From: Microbispora hainanensis
Lineage (GTDB): Bacteria > Actinomycetota > Actinomycetes > Streptosporangiales > Streptosporangiaceae
Direction: 5' to 3'
DNA length: 42,630 bases
Assembly (NCBI RefSeq): GCF_006874475.1
Contig: NZ_VIRM01000067.1
Coordinates: 1-42,630, forward strand
Of this stretch, positions 23,020 to 30,178 are shown piece by piece. The number at the start of each line of letters is the position of its first letter. Within the stretch, counting starts at the first letter, position 1. The position numbers and the translations under genes are program-made. The notes beneath the pieces are model-generated. The model saw nothing but the letters and a program-made list of their open reading frames with translations. It had not been told where the DNA came from and did not search any database.

Positions 23020-23715
23020 TTGAAAGCCGAAACGTACATATCGGTCGATGTCGAGGCGGACGGCCCCATTCCGGGGCCGTACTCGATGGTCAGCTTCGGC
23101 ATGACCGTGGCCGGGCGGATGACCGGGCGGCGGTTCGAGCGGACCGACCCGGAGGCGCTGACGTTCTACGCCGAGTTACGGCCGATCAGCGACGACCATG
23201 TGGCGGAGGCGCTGGCGGTGACCGGCCTCGACCGGGCGACGCTGCTGCGTGAGGGACGCGACCCGGCCGAGGCGATGACCGAGGCGGCGGCCTGGGTGCG
23301 CGAGGTGTGCGGCGACGACCTGCCGGTGCTCGCGGCCTTCCCGCTGTCGTACGACTGGATGTGGATGTACTGGTACTTCCTCCGCTTCACCGGGCAGTCG
23401 CCCTTCGGCCACTCGCGGTGCATCGACATCAAGACGCTGTACGCCGCCAAGGCCGTGGTGCCGGTGGCCTGGGCGACCAAGCGTCAGATGCCGCGCGAGG
23501 TGCGTTCGCGGCGCCCGCACACCCACAACGCGCTCGACGACGCGATCGAGCAGGCGGAGCTGCTGCAGAACCTCATGGAGTGGCCGGGCTCGGCACACCG
23601 CGAAACCGGCGACGCCGGCGGGGCGGATTCGCGCGGTCTCAGCGGGGCGGCTTCGCCGGATTCAGATCGGCGGCGTGGAAGCGGTTCTGCGTCGCCTCAA
23701 GACCGGCGGTCATGA
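23020..23715 (+). CDS. DEDDh-type 3'-5' exonuclease
   Basis: TTG start with GGGAGA upstream. 231 residues. The first acidic motif is 'ISVDVEADGPIPGPYSMVSFG', and the closing 'RRPHTHNALDDAIEQAELLQNLM' carries the catalytic His and Asp of the RNase T/oligoribonuclease type. The domain ends near residue 190. The last 40 residues are a Gly/Ser/Arg-rich tail that runs 77 bases into the 3' end of the convergent pth gene. The tail may be non-functional and due to loss of an earlier stop. Substrate (RNA or DNA) not determinable. Confidence 0.87.
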   Translation: MKAETYISVDVEADGPIPGPYSMVSFGMTVAGRMTGRRFERTDPEALTFYAELRPISDDHVAEALAVTGLDRATLLREGRDPAEAMTEAAAWVREVCGDDLPVLAAFPLSYDWMWMYWYFLRFTGQSPFGHSRCIDIKTLYAAKAVVPVAWATKRQMPREVRSRRPHTHNALDDAIEQAELLQNLMEWPGSAHRETGDAGGADSRGLSGAASPDSDRRRGSGSASPQDRRS

Positions 23716-24250
23716 GCGACTCGACCATGTCGGCCGCCCGGTCGACGAGGAACGGCAGGTCCTTGCGCTCGGCGGTGGCGAAGTCGCGCAGCACGAACGT
23801 CGCCGGGTCCATGCGGCCCGGCGGGCGGCCGATGCCGAACCTGATCCGGGAGTAATCGCGCGTGCCGAGCGCCTTCGTGATCGACTTCAGGCCGTTGTGG
23901 CCGTTGTCTCCGCCGCCGATCTTCGCGCGCAGCGCGCCGTACGGGATGTCCAGCTCGTCGTGGATCACGATCACCCGGTCGGGGGTGACCTTGTAGAAGT
24001 CGGCCAGCGCCTTCACCGGGCCGCCCGACAGGTTCATGAACGACAGCGGCTTGGCCAGCACGACCGGGAGCGCGGCCAGACGGCCCTCGACCACCTCGGC
24101 CCGCGACCTGTGCGCCTTGAACCGGCCGCCCACCCGGGCCGCCAGCTCGTCGGCCACCATGAAGCCCGCGTTGTGCCGGTTCCCGGCGTACTCCGGCCCG
24201 GGGTTGCCCAGGCCCACCACCAGCCACCGCTGCGCGGACGTGTCGGACAT
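23639..24250 (-). CDS. pth: Peptidyl-tRNA hydrolase
   Basis: 203 residues with the full family signature: 'WLVVGLGNPGPEYAGNRHNAGFMVADEL' (catalytic His in RHNAGF), 'LAKPLSFMNLSGGPV' and 'VIHDELDIPYGALRAKIGGGDNGHNGLKSI'. It frees tRNA from peptidyl-tRNAs dropped by ribosomes. GGAGGAGA precedes the ATG. It follows rplY, as in other actinobacteria, but a hairpin and a 12-bp tandem repeat separate the two. Its 3' end overlaps the convergent exonuclease gene by 77 bases. Confidence 0.97.
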   Translation of the reverse strand: MSDTSAQRWLVVGLGNPGPEYAGNRHNAGFMVADELAARVGGRFKAHRSRAEVVEGRLAALPVVLAKPLSFMNLSGGPVKALADFYKVTPDRVIVIHDELDIPYGALRAKIGGGDNGHNGLKSITKALGTRDYSRIRFGIGRPPGRMDPATFVLRDFATAERKDLPFLVDRAADMVESLMTAGLEATQNRFHAADLNPAKPPR

Positions 24251-24280
24251 CGCTGTCTCCTCCGCTGTCTGCTTCGCTTC

Positions 24281-24340
24281 GCCGCCTGCTCTGCCGCCTG
24301 CTCTGCCGCCGGCTCCACCGCCGGCTCCACCGCCGGCTCA
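24281..24340. repeat. 12-bp tandem repeat, five copies
   Basis: Two copies of GCCGCCTGCTCT, then three of the variant (G/A)CCGCCGGCTC(C/A), in the rplY-pth gap just upstream of the pth ribosome binding site. Confidence 0.9.
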
Positions 24341-24346
24341 CATGGA

Positions 24347-24379
24347 AGAGTCCTCCACAGACATTCTGCGGAGGACTCT
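24347..24379 (-). terminator. Hairpin downstream of rplY
   Basis: AGAGTCCTCC (24347-24356) pairs perfectly with GGAGGACTCT (24370-24379). CAG/CTG inside extends the stem, leaving a 5-base loop. It starts 15 bp after the rplY stop. No T-tract, as is common in high-GC genomes. Confidence 0.65.
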
Positions 24380-24393
24380 GCCACGAACGGGTC

Positions 24394-24990
24394 CTACTCG
24401 GCGGCCTCGGCGCTCTCGCCCTCGGCGGCCTCGCCCTCCTCGGGCAGCCCGGCCGTCGGCGCGGCGATCACGTGCAGCACCAGCGCCTCGGGGTCGCCGG
24501 CGAGCGTCGTGCCGCTCGGCAGCTTCAGGTCGCCCGCGTGCACGGTGTAGCCGGCGTCCTTACCGTTCACGTCCACCTCGACGCCGGTCGGGATGTGGGT
24601 CGCCTCGGTCTCGACCGAGATCGTGTTCAGCGGCTGCTCGACGATCGCGCTGCCGATCGGGTCGCCGACGACGGTGACCGGGATCTCGACGGTGACCTTC
24701 TCGCCGCGCTTGACCAGCAGCAGGTCGACGTGCTCAAGGAAGCCCTTGATCGGGTCGCGCTGGACGCCCTTGGGCAGCGCGATCTCGTCCACGCCCTCGC
24801 CCTGCAGGCGGATGAGCACGTTCGGCGTGCGCAGCGCGAGCAGCAGCTCGTGGCCGGGGAGGGTGAGGTGCTTGGGCTCGGTGCCGTGGCCGTAGAGGAC
24901 GGCGGGGACCTTGTTGGCCCGGCGGATCTTGCGGGCGGCGCCCTTGCCGAACTCGTTGCGGAGCTCGGCGGCGATGCGTACTTCGGACAC
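24394..24990 (-). CDS. rplY: 50S ribosomal protein L25/general stress protein Ctc
   Basis: 198 residues. The N-terminal L25 beta barrel binds 5S rRNA ('IAAELRNEFGKGAARKIRRANKVPAVLYGHG') and the C-terminal TL5/Ctc domain is 'EIPVTVVGDPIGSAIVEQPLNTISVETEATHIP'. It ends in an acidic Glu/Ala tail. The GTG start has AGGAGA upstream. It belongs to the conserved glmU-prs-rplY-pth neighbourhood, here interrupted by trpS on the other strand. Confidence 0.96.
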   Translation of the reverse strand: MSEVRIAAELRNEFGKGAARKIRRANKVPAVLYGHGTEPKHLTLPGHELLLALRTPNVLIRLQGEGVDEIALPKGVQRDPIKGFLEHVDLLLVKRGEKVTVEIPVTVVGDPIGSAIVEQPLNTISVETEATHIPTGVEVDVNGKDAGYTVHAGDLKLPSGTTLAGDPEALVLHVIAAPTAGLPEEGEAAEGESAEAAE

Positions 24991-25087
24991 GGCACATCTC
25001 CTAGGGATGACTCGACGGGATTGGCGCGCTCCCCCTCACCCGCCCTAGCGGAAGGCGTTACGAGCGCAACCCTCTTACCCTACCGTG

Positions 25088-25162
25088 CGTCGCGCCGATG
25101 GCGCGCCAGAAGCATCGCGCCGGAGGCGCGCCAGGAGCGTCGCGCACGCAGGCGCGCCGCTC
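25088..25162. repeat. 25-bp tandem repeat, three imperfect copies
   Basis: Units at 25088, 25113 and 25138, each starting CRTCGCGC and each containing the palindrome GGCGCGCC (25100, 25125, 25151). Located between rplY and the trpS leader promoter. Confidence 0.8.
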
Positions 25163-25192
25163 GGGGTCTGCCGCGAGTCCCCTGGTGGCCGT

Positions 25193-25198
25193 TAAACT
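25193..25198 (+). promoter_or_regulatory. -10 element of the trpS leader transcript
   Basis: TAAACT ends six bases before the GTG of the leader peptide, so the transcript probably begins at that GTG and the leader peptide is leaderless. The -35 element is poor. Confidence 0.5.
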
Positions 25199-25204
25199 GG
25201 CCGC

Positions 25205-25246
25205 GTGATTCGTACGTTGTGTCAGGGCTGGTGGCGCTCCACGTAG
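25205..25246 (+). CDS. trpS leader peptide, 13 aa with tandem Trp
   Basis: GTG ATT CGT ..., encoding MIRTLCQGWWRST and ending in TAG (25244-25246). The two adjacent Trp codons (25229-25234) come just before the first attenuator hairpin, and the stop codon lies in that hairpin's loop. This is the standard geometry of a ribosome-mediated tryptophan attenuator. Predicted earlier for trpS in some Streptomyces. Confidence 0.85.
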   Translation: MIRTLCQGWWRST

Positions 25247-25300
25247 GAGCGGCCATCTCACACGCGTACGACCGGGCCGTTCGGATGGACGGCCCTTTTT
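25235..25300 (+). promoter_or_regulatory. Tryptophan attenuator controlling trpS
   Basis: Three mutually exclusive pairings are visible. The 1:2 hairpin is CGCTCC (25235-25240) with GGAGCG (25246-25251). The 2:3 antiterminator is GAGCGGCC (25247-25254) with GGCCGTTC (25275-25282), 8 bp including one G-U. The 3:4 terminator is GGGCCGTTC (25274-25282) with GGACGGCCC (25287-25295), loop GGAT, then TTTTT (25296-25300). A ribosome stalled at the Trp codons covers strand 1, frees strand 2 and lets trpS be transcribed. Confidence 0.88.
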
Positions 25301-25360
25301 CGTGCTCCCTGGACGAGGGGTCGCCGTCGGGACGGCGGACCACCTGCCAAGGGAGAGACC

Positions 25361-26440
25361 ATGACCACGATCATCGACGCCGCCCCGGACGACGACGAGC
25401 TCGGCGTGCCGGCCGCCCGGCGCCGCAGCGCCGAGCTGGAAAGACAGATCCACGAGCGGCCGGGACGGTTCCGCGTGCTGACCGGTGACCGTCCGACCGG
25501 CCGGCTGCACCTGGGGCACTACTTCGGCACCCTGCACAACCGCGTCCGCCTGCAGAACCTGGGCGTGGACGTGATGGTGCTCGTCGCCGACTATCAGGTC
25601 CTGACCGACCGCGACGTCGCCGACCGGCTGGCCGAGCACGTGGAGGACCTGGTGCTCGACTACCTGGCCGTGGGCATCGACCCGGACCGGGCCACGATCT
25701 TCACGCACAGCGCCGTCCCCGCACTGAACCAGTTGCTGCTGCCGTTCCTCAGCCTGGTGTCGGTCGCGGAGCTGGGCCGCAATCCCACGGTCAAGGACGA
25801 GATCGCACACTCGCGCCAGTCGGCGGTCAGCGGGCTGATGTTCACCTATCCGGTGCACCAGGCCGCCGACATCCTGTTCTGCAAGGCCGGCCTCGTGCCC
25901 GTCGGTCAGGACCAGCTTCCCCATCTGGAGGTCGCCCGCACCGTCGCCCGCCGCTTCAACAGCCGTTATGGCCCGGTGTTCCCCGAGCCGGAGGCGCTCC
26001 TGTCCGCGGCTCCGCTGCTGCTCGGCACCGACGGCGGCAAGATGAGCAAGAGCCGGGGCAACGCCATCGCGCTGGCCGCGACCGCGGACGAGACCGCCCG
26101 GATGATCCGCGGCGCCAAGACCGACGCGGACCGCCACATCACGTACGACCCGGTGGCCCGGCCCGAGGTCTCCAGCCTGGTGCTCCTGGCCGCGCTGTGC
26201 CTGGGGCGCGACCCGCACGAGGTGGCCGGGGAGATCGGCGGCCGGGGAGCGGCGGCGTTGAAGGCCGTCGTCACCGACGCGGTCAACGACCATTTCGCGC
26301 CCATCCGGGCGCGGCGCGCCGAGCTGGCCCGGGACCGCGCCCACATCCGCCAGGTGCTGCGCGACGGCAACGAATGGGCCAACGCCATCGCCGACGACAC
26401 CCTCAAGGAGGTGCGGGAGGCGATGAAGGCCCTTTACTGA
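25361..26440 (+). CDS. trpS: Tryptophanyl-tRNA synthetase (auxiliary, inducible type)
   Basis: 359 residues, class I synthetase. The HIGH motif is in 'RPTGRLHLGHYFGTLHNRVRLQ' and the KMSKS motif in 'LLGTDGGKMSKSRGNAIAL'. The ATG is preceded by AAGGGAGA. The HLGHYFGTLHNRV form recalls the auxiliary TrpRS of Streptomyces, whose indolmycin-induced expression is controlled by attenuation. This matches the attenuator found here, so a second, housekeeping trpS probably exists elsewhere. The gene is inserted on the plus strand between prs and rplY. A hairpin lies about 23 bases after the stop. Confidence 0.95.
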   Translation: MTTIIDAAPDDDELGVPAARRRSAELERQIHERPGRFRVLTGDRPTGRLHLGHYFGTLHNRVRLQNLGVDVMVLVADYQVLTDRDVADRLAEHVEDLVLDYLAVGIDPDRATIFTHSAVPALNQLLLPFLSLVSVAELGRNPTVKDEIAHSRQSAVSGLMFTYPVHQAADILFCKAGLVPVGQDQLPHLEVARTVARRFNSRYGPVFPEPEALLSAAPLLLGTDGGKMSKSRGNAIALAATADETARMIRGAKTDADRHITYDPVARPEVSSLVLLAALCLGRDPHEVAGEIGGRGAAALKAVVTDAVNDHFAPIRARRAELARDRAHIRQVLRDGNEWANAIADDTLKEVREAMKALY

Positions 26441-26462
26441 AGGGAAAACCCGCCGCTTGAGG

Positions 26463-26483
26463 AACGTCCACGTGAGGGACGTT
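26463..26483 (+). terminator. trpS downstream hairpin
   Basis: AACGTCC (26463-26469) and GGACGTT (26477-26483), 7-bp perfect stem, 7-base loop, 23 bases after the trpS stop. Confidence 0.5.
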
Positions 26484-26507
26484 GCTCACGGGCACGCGTT
26501 ATTCACC

Positions 26508-26539
26508 GGCACGTGTCGCTATTCGGCGGCACGTGTCGC
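26508..26539. repeat. Direct repeat GGCACGTGTCGC, 20-bp period
   Basis: GGCACGTGTCGC at 26508-26519 and 26528-26539, with a more diverged copy starting near 26490, in the trpS-prs intergenic gap. Confidence 0.75.
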
Positions 26540-26553
26540 CTGAGGACGTGCGC

Positions 26554-26590
26554 GGGCCCCCGGACGGCCGGTCGGCCTGACCGGGGACCC
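26554..26590 (-). terminator. prs downstream hairpin
   Basis: GGGCCCCCGG (26554-26563) and CCGGGGACCC (26581-26590) pair with one mismatch around an inner GGCCG/CGGCC-type stem, 8 bp past the prs stop. It may serve both convergent genes. Confidence 0.6.
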
Positions 26591-26597
26591 GTACCGC

Positions 26598-27575
26598 TCA
26601 GCTGTCGCCTTCGAAGAGGCTGGTGACGGAGCCGTCGGTGAAGACCTCGGTGATGGCCCGGGCGAGCAGCGGGGCGATCGACAGGACCGTGAGGCTGTCG
26701 AACCTCTTCTCCTCAGGGATCGGCAGCGTGTTGGTCACGACCACCTCGGAGATGCGGGAGTTCTTGAGCCGGTCCACCGCCGGGTCGGAGAAGATCGCGT
26801 GCGTGGCGGCCACGATGACGTCGGTCGCGCCGTGCTCATACAGGGCGTCGGCCGCCTTGCAGATCGAGCCGCCCGTGTCGATCATGTCGTCGATCAGCAC
26901 GCAGGTCCGGCCGCGCACCTTGCCGACCACCTCGTGCACCTTCACCTGGTTGGCCACGTCGAGGTCGCGCCGCTTGTGGATGAACGCCACCGGCGTGCCC
27001 AGTGTGTCGGACCAGCGCTCCGCCAGCCGTACGCGGCCGGTGTCGGGGGAGACGATCGTGGTCGTCGCCGGGTCGAGCTTGCCGCGCAGGTAGTTGATCA
27101 GGACCGGCAGGGCGAACAGGTGGTCCACCGGACCGTCGAAGAAGCCCTGGATCTGCGAGGTGTGCAGGTCGATGGACATCATGCGGTCGGCGCCGGCCTG
27201 CTTGAACAGGTCGGCCATCAGCCTCGCGGTGATCGGCTCGCGACCGCGGCCCTTCTTGTCCTGCCGGCTGTAGCCGTAGAACGGCATGATCACGGTGATC
27301 CGCTTGGCGGAGGCCCGCTTGAGGGCGTCCACCATGATCAGCTGCTCCATGATCCACTGGTTGATCGGCGCCGTGTGGCTCTGCATGACGAAGGCGTCGC
27401 AGCCGCGCACCGACTCCAGATAGCGCACGTAGATCTCGCCGTTGGCGAAGTCACGCAGCGCCGTCGGCGTGATCTCGACGCCGAGGGCCTGCGCGACCTC
27501 GTCGGCCAGCTCGGGGTGGGACCGGCCGGAGAAGAACATCAGGTTCCGCTCGTCGGTCGTCTTCTTGCCGCTCAT
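26598..27575 (-). CDS. prs: Ribose-phosphate pyrophosphokinase
   Basis: 325 residues with the class I PRPP synthetase motifs: 'NLMFFSGRSHPELADEVAQALG', 'IMPFYGYSRQDKKGRGREPITARL' (ATP and regulatory flexible loop), 'MSIDLHTSQIQGFF' and the PRPP loop 'CVLIDDMIDTGGSICKAADAL'. It makes PRPP for nucleotides, His and Trp. GAGGAG precedes the ATG. It follows glmU on the same strand after 317 bp that contain a hairpin and the end of a 13-bp repeat, so it probably has its own promoter. Confidence 0.97.
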   Translation of the reverse strand: MSGKKTTDERNLMFFSGRSHPELADEVAQALGVEITPTALRDFANGEIYVRYLESVRGCDAFVMQSHTAPINQWIMEQLIMVDALKRASAKRITVIMPFYGYSRQDKKGRGREPITARLMADLFKQAGADRMMSIDLHTSQIQGFFDGPVDHLFALPVLINYLRGKLDPATTTIVSPDTGRVRLAERWSDTLGTPVAFIHKRRDLDVANQVKVHEVVGKVRGRTCVLIDDMIDTGGSICKAADALYEHGATDVIVAATHAIFSDPAVDRLKNSRISEVVVTNTLPIPEEKRFDSLTVLSIAPLLARAITEVFTDGSVTSLFEGDS

Positions 27576-27780
27576 GCCGCGCTCCTCGCGTGTCGAGCCT
27601 GTTCGCCGTACCGGGCATGGTGCTGGGGCCGGGCCGGGTGTAACGCCGTCCCCCCGTCTCGCCCGGGGGCCGCAAACCCCTTCGCCCGGTCGATGTGGTC
27701 GGTCACGGTGTCCTCCTGGCCTGGCCCTTCGGCGCTACGCGGCCGGAACCGCGCCTCGTACTCTTTTCCTGTCCCCGTAC

Positions 27781-27800
27781 GGCCCGCGGAGAGGCGGGCC
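27781..27800 (-). terminator. Hairpin in glmU-prs gap
   Basis: GGCCCGC (27781-27787) and GCGGGCC (27794-27800), 7-bp stem, 6-base loop, about 90 bases past the glmU stop. The rest of the 317-bp gap (27576-27892) shows only the 13-bp repeat and presumably the prs promoter. Confidence 0.5.
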
Positions 27801-27843
27801 GCAGGTGGTCCTCATGGACGGCGCTGTTCGCCGGTTCTAGGCG

Positions 27844-27908
27844 CCGGCTCTGGTCACCGGCTCTGGTCACCGGCTCTGGTCACCGGCTCTGGTCACCGGC
27901 TCTGGTCA
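27844..27908. repeat. 13-bp tandem repeat, five perfect copies
   Basis: CCGGCTCTGGTCA repeated five times, with a partial sixth. The repeat supplies the last codons and the TGA of glmU (27893), so the gene ends inside it. Because the period is not a multiple of three, extra copies downstream of the first TGA do not affect the protein. Confidence 0.95.
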
Positions 27909-29371
27909 CCGGCGGGGTCCCCGCCGTTCGCCGCGGCCGCGTCGCGGGCTTCGGTCGCCCGCCGGGCCGCCTCCGCGGACCGGGTGCCGGCGCGGCGGCG
28001 CTCCACCCAGCCCTCGATGTTGCGCTGTTTGCCGCGGGCGACCGCCATCGCCCCGGGCGGCACGTCCGACGTGATCACCGATCCGGCGGCCGTGTAGGCG
28101 CCGTCCCCGATGGTGACCGGGGCGACGAGCATGTTGTCGCTGCCCACGCGCACGTGGTCGCCCACGACGGTGTGGTGCTTGGCGACGCCGTCGTAGTTGA
28201 CGAAGACGCAGGCGGCGCCGATGTTCGAGCCGACCCCGATCGTCGCGTCGCCGACGTACGTCAGGTGCGGGACCTTGGAGCCCTCGCCGATCCGCGCGTT
28301 CTTGGTCTCGACGAACGCGCCGATCTTGCCCTTGGCGCCGAGCACGGTGCCAGGGCGCAGGTAGGAGAAGGGCCCCACGACGGCGCCGGGGCCGATCTCC
28401 GCGCCGTCGGAGACGGTGTTGCGGACGACGGCCTCCTCCCCGACGACCGTGTCGGTCAGCGTGGTGCCGGGCCCGACCTCGGCTCCCGCCCCGATCCTCG
28501 TGGCGCCCTTGAGCTGGGTGCCGGGGTGGATCACGGCGTCGGGCTCCATCTCGACCCCCGCGTCGACCCACGTGCTCGCCGGATCGACGACGGTCACGCC
28601 GGCGCGCATGTGCGCCTGGAGGATGCGGTCGTTGAGCATGCGCCGGACGAAGGCGAGCTGGACGCGGTCGTTGACGCCCTCGACCTCGGCGTGGTCGGCG
28701 GCCACGTGCGCGCCCACCCGGTGGCCGTCCTCGCGGAGGATGGCCAGCACGTCGGTCAGGTATTCCTCGCCCTGGGCGTTGGCGGCGCCGATCCGCCTCA
28801 GGCCGTCGGCCAGCAACGCGCCGTCGAAGGCGTACACGCCGGAGTTCATCTCGGCGATCGCGCGCTGCTCGGGGGTCGCGTCCTTCTCCTCGACGATCTC
28901 CAGCACCGCGCCGTCCTCGTCGCGCACGATCCGGCCGTAGCCGGTCGGATCGGGGACGACGGCGGTCAGCACCGTGACGGCGTTGCCGTCGGCGGCGTGC
29001 CGTTCCAGCAGGGCCGCCATGGTCTCGGTGCGCAGCAGCGGCGTGTCGCCGTACGTCACCAGGACGGTGCCGTCGAACGGGCCCTCGGCTTCGAGCGCGG
29101 TGCGCACGGCGTGGCCGGTGCCGTTCTGCTTCTCCTGGACGACCGTGCGGGCGTCCGCGGCGGTCGTCGCGAGATGGGCGCCGACCTGCTCGCGCGCATG
29201 CCCGATGACCACGATCAGCCGCTCGGGCGACAGGCCGCGCGCAGCGGCCAGCATGTGGTCGACCAGCGCTCGGCCACAGACCTCGTGGAGGACTTTAGGG
29301 GTTTTCGACTTCATCCGGGTGCCCTCGCCGGCGGCGAGGACGATCACGGCTGCCGGGCGCGGCACACTCAC
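27893..29371 (-). CDS. glmU: Bifunctional N-acetylglucosamine-1-phosphate uridyltransferase/glucosamine-1-phosphate acetyltransferase
   Basis: 492 residues. The N-terminal pyrophosphorylase has 'VIVLAAGEGTRMKSKTPKVLHEVCGRALVDHML' and 'QEKQNGTGHAVRTAL'. The C-terminal half is a left-handed beta helix of hexapeptide repeats ending in the acetyltransferase site 'VGSDNMLVAPVTIGDGAYTAAGSVIT'. It makes UDP-GlcNAc for peptidoglycan and other glycans. GTG start at 29371. The final 35 residues are charged and Ala-rich, and the stop lies inside a 13-bp tandem repeat. tRNA-Gln lies upstream on the same strand. Confidence 0.97.
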   Translation of the reverse strand: MSVPRPAAVIVLAAGEGTRMKSKTPKVLHEVCGRALVDHMLAAARGLSPERLIVVIGHAREQVGAHLATTAADARTVVQEKQNGTGHAVRTALEAEGPFDGTVLVTYGDTPLLRTETMAALLERHAADGNAVTVLTAVVPDPTGYGRIVRDEDGAVLEIVEEKDATPEQRAIAEMNSGVYAFDGALLADGLRRIGAANAQGEEYLTDVLAILREDGHRVGAHVAADHAEVEGVNDRVQLAFVRRMLNDRILQAHMRAGVTVVDPASTWVDAGVEMEPDAVIHPGTQLKGATRIGAGAEVGPGTTLTDTVVGEEAVVRNTVSDGAEIGPGAVVGPFSYLRPGTVLGAKGKIGAFVETKNARIGEGSKVPHLTYVGDATIGVGSNIGAACVFVNYDGVAKHHTVVGDHVRVGSDNMLVAPVTIGDGAYTAAGSVITSDVPPGAMAVARGKQRNIEGWVERRRAGTRSAEAARRATEARDAAAANGGDPAGDQSR

Positions 29372-29554
29372 GGATTGAGGCTCCCTCGGCGTCGCGGCTC
29401 ACTACACGGATCGTGACTGTATGGATTGAGGGCGGCTTCCCACGCGTCCAATACCCAGGAACCGCACGGTCACCCGCTCGACAAGGTGAGCTTACCTGCC
29501 GTACCCCAAGAGGGGACCAGCCCCCCTGGGGCTCCGACAAACGGACGAAACAGG

Positions 29555-29625
29555 CTCCCGGGGGAGGATTCGAACCTCCGTTGACAGAACCAAAATCTGT
29601 AGTCTTGCCCCTAGACGACCCGGGA
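29555..29625 (-). tRNA. tRNA-Gln (anticodon TTG)
   Basis: Folds as a full cloverleaf: acceptor TCCCGGG/CCCGGGA with discriminator G, D stem GTCT/AGAC, anticodon stem ACAGA/TCTGT with loop TTTTGGT (anticodon TTG), and T stem GGAGG/CCTCC with loop TTCGAAT. 71 nt; CCA is not encoded. Confidence 0.95.
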
Positions 29626-30101
29626 TGGGCGCGAAGTGCCGTTTTGTCGGATCCCGGCGCCCGCCGGAATCCGCACTCAGGATACAGAGCAGTCCCCCCG
29701 CCGCGCGCCCCCAAAATCCAGCGCGGGGAAATCCCCGGCGGAAGCCGCGGAACGCACGGACGTCCCGTGACGAGCAGGCCGGGCACAGACCGCGCCCCAT
29801 GCCGCGCGAGCAGGCCGGACGTGGGCTGTGCGCACGCCCGCGAGCAGGCCGGCGCCCGCCTCGCCGACGCGGCCCGGCATCGGCACCACATCAAACGGTC
29901 CGGCAGGCCCGCGTGTGGCGCCGGGCGCGACGGCCGGGGATGTTATCGGGAGGACATTCCGGGCAGATCGCCGTCGACGCCGCGGCATCCTCGACGCGGC
30001 CGTAAGTGAGCGCGATGCACTACCAGATGGCCGACCGTTGGTGCAAGACGTGGATTCGCCACCAGATGTGGCCCGGAGCGTCACCTTCCACACATTCGCT
30101 C
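29626..30101. other. Intergenic region without a supported gene
   Basis: About 475 bp between tRNA-Gln and the desaturase promoter. Open frames here have no ribosome binding site or recognisable product. It contains three copies of GAGCAGGCCGG (29772-29782, 29808-29818, 29842-29852) spaced 36 and 34 bases apart. Confidence 0.6.
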
Positions 30102-30144
30102 TTAGGGATTCCTAACTTACGATGGCGTAGGTTACGGTTCCGTA
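30102..30144. promoter_or_regulatory. Three inverted repeats upstream of the desaturase
   Basis: TTAGG-N4-CCTAA (30102-30115), TACG-ATGG-CGTA (30118-30129) and TACGG-TT-CCGTA (30133-30144). The last two form a 15-bp direct repeat (TTACG...CGTAG). A TetR-type repressor, possibly the one encoded downstream at 31503, is the natural candidate binder. Confidence 0.6.
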
Positions 30145-30178
30145 GCCAGACATTCTTCCCCATCTCGTGAGGTAGCCC

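Noticed and set aside
27844..27908. CRISPR-like array
   Set aside because: The repeats are directly contiguous with no unique spacers. The same holds for the arrays at 34840, 37438 and 41219, and no cas gene is present.
27695..29416. 573-codon open frame on the plus strand
   Set aside because: Antisense shadow of glmU, whose identity is certain.
29772..29852. Three GAGCAGGCCGG copies as a minimal CRISPR or attachment site next to tRNA-Gln
   Set aside because: The repeat is only 11 bp, the spacers are unlike true spacers, and no integrase gene or duplicated tRNA end was seen.
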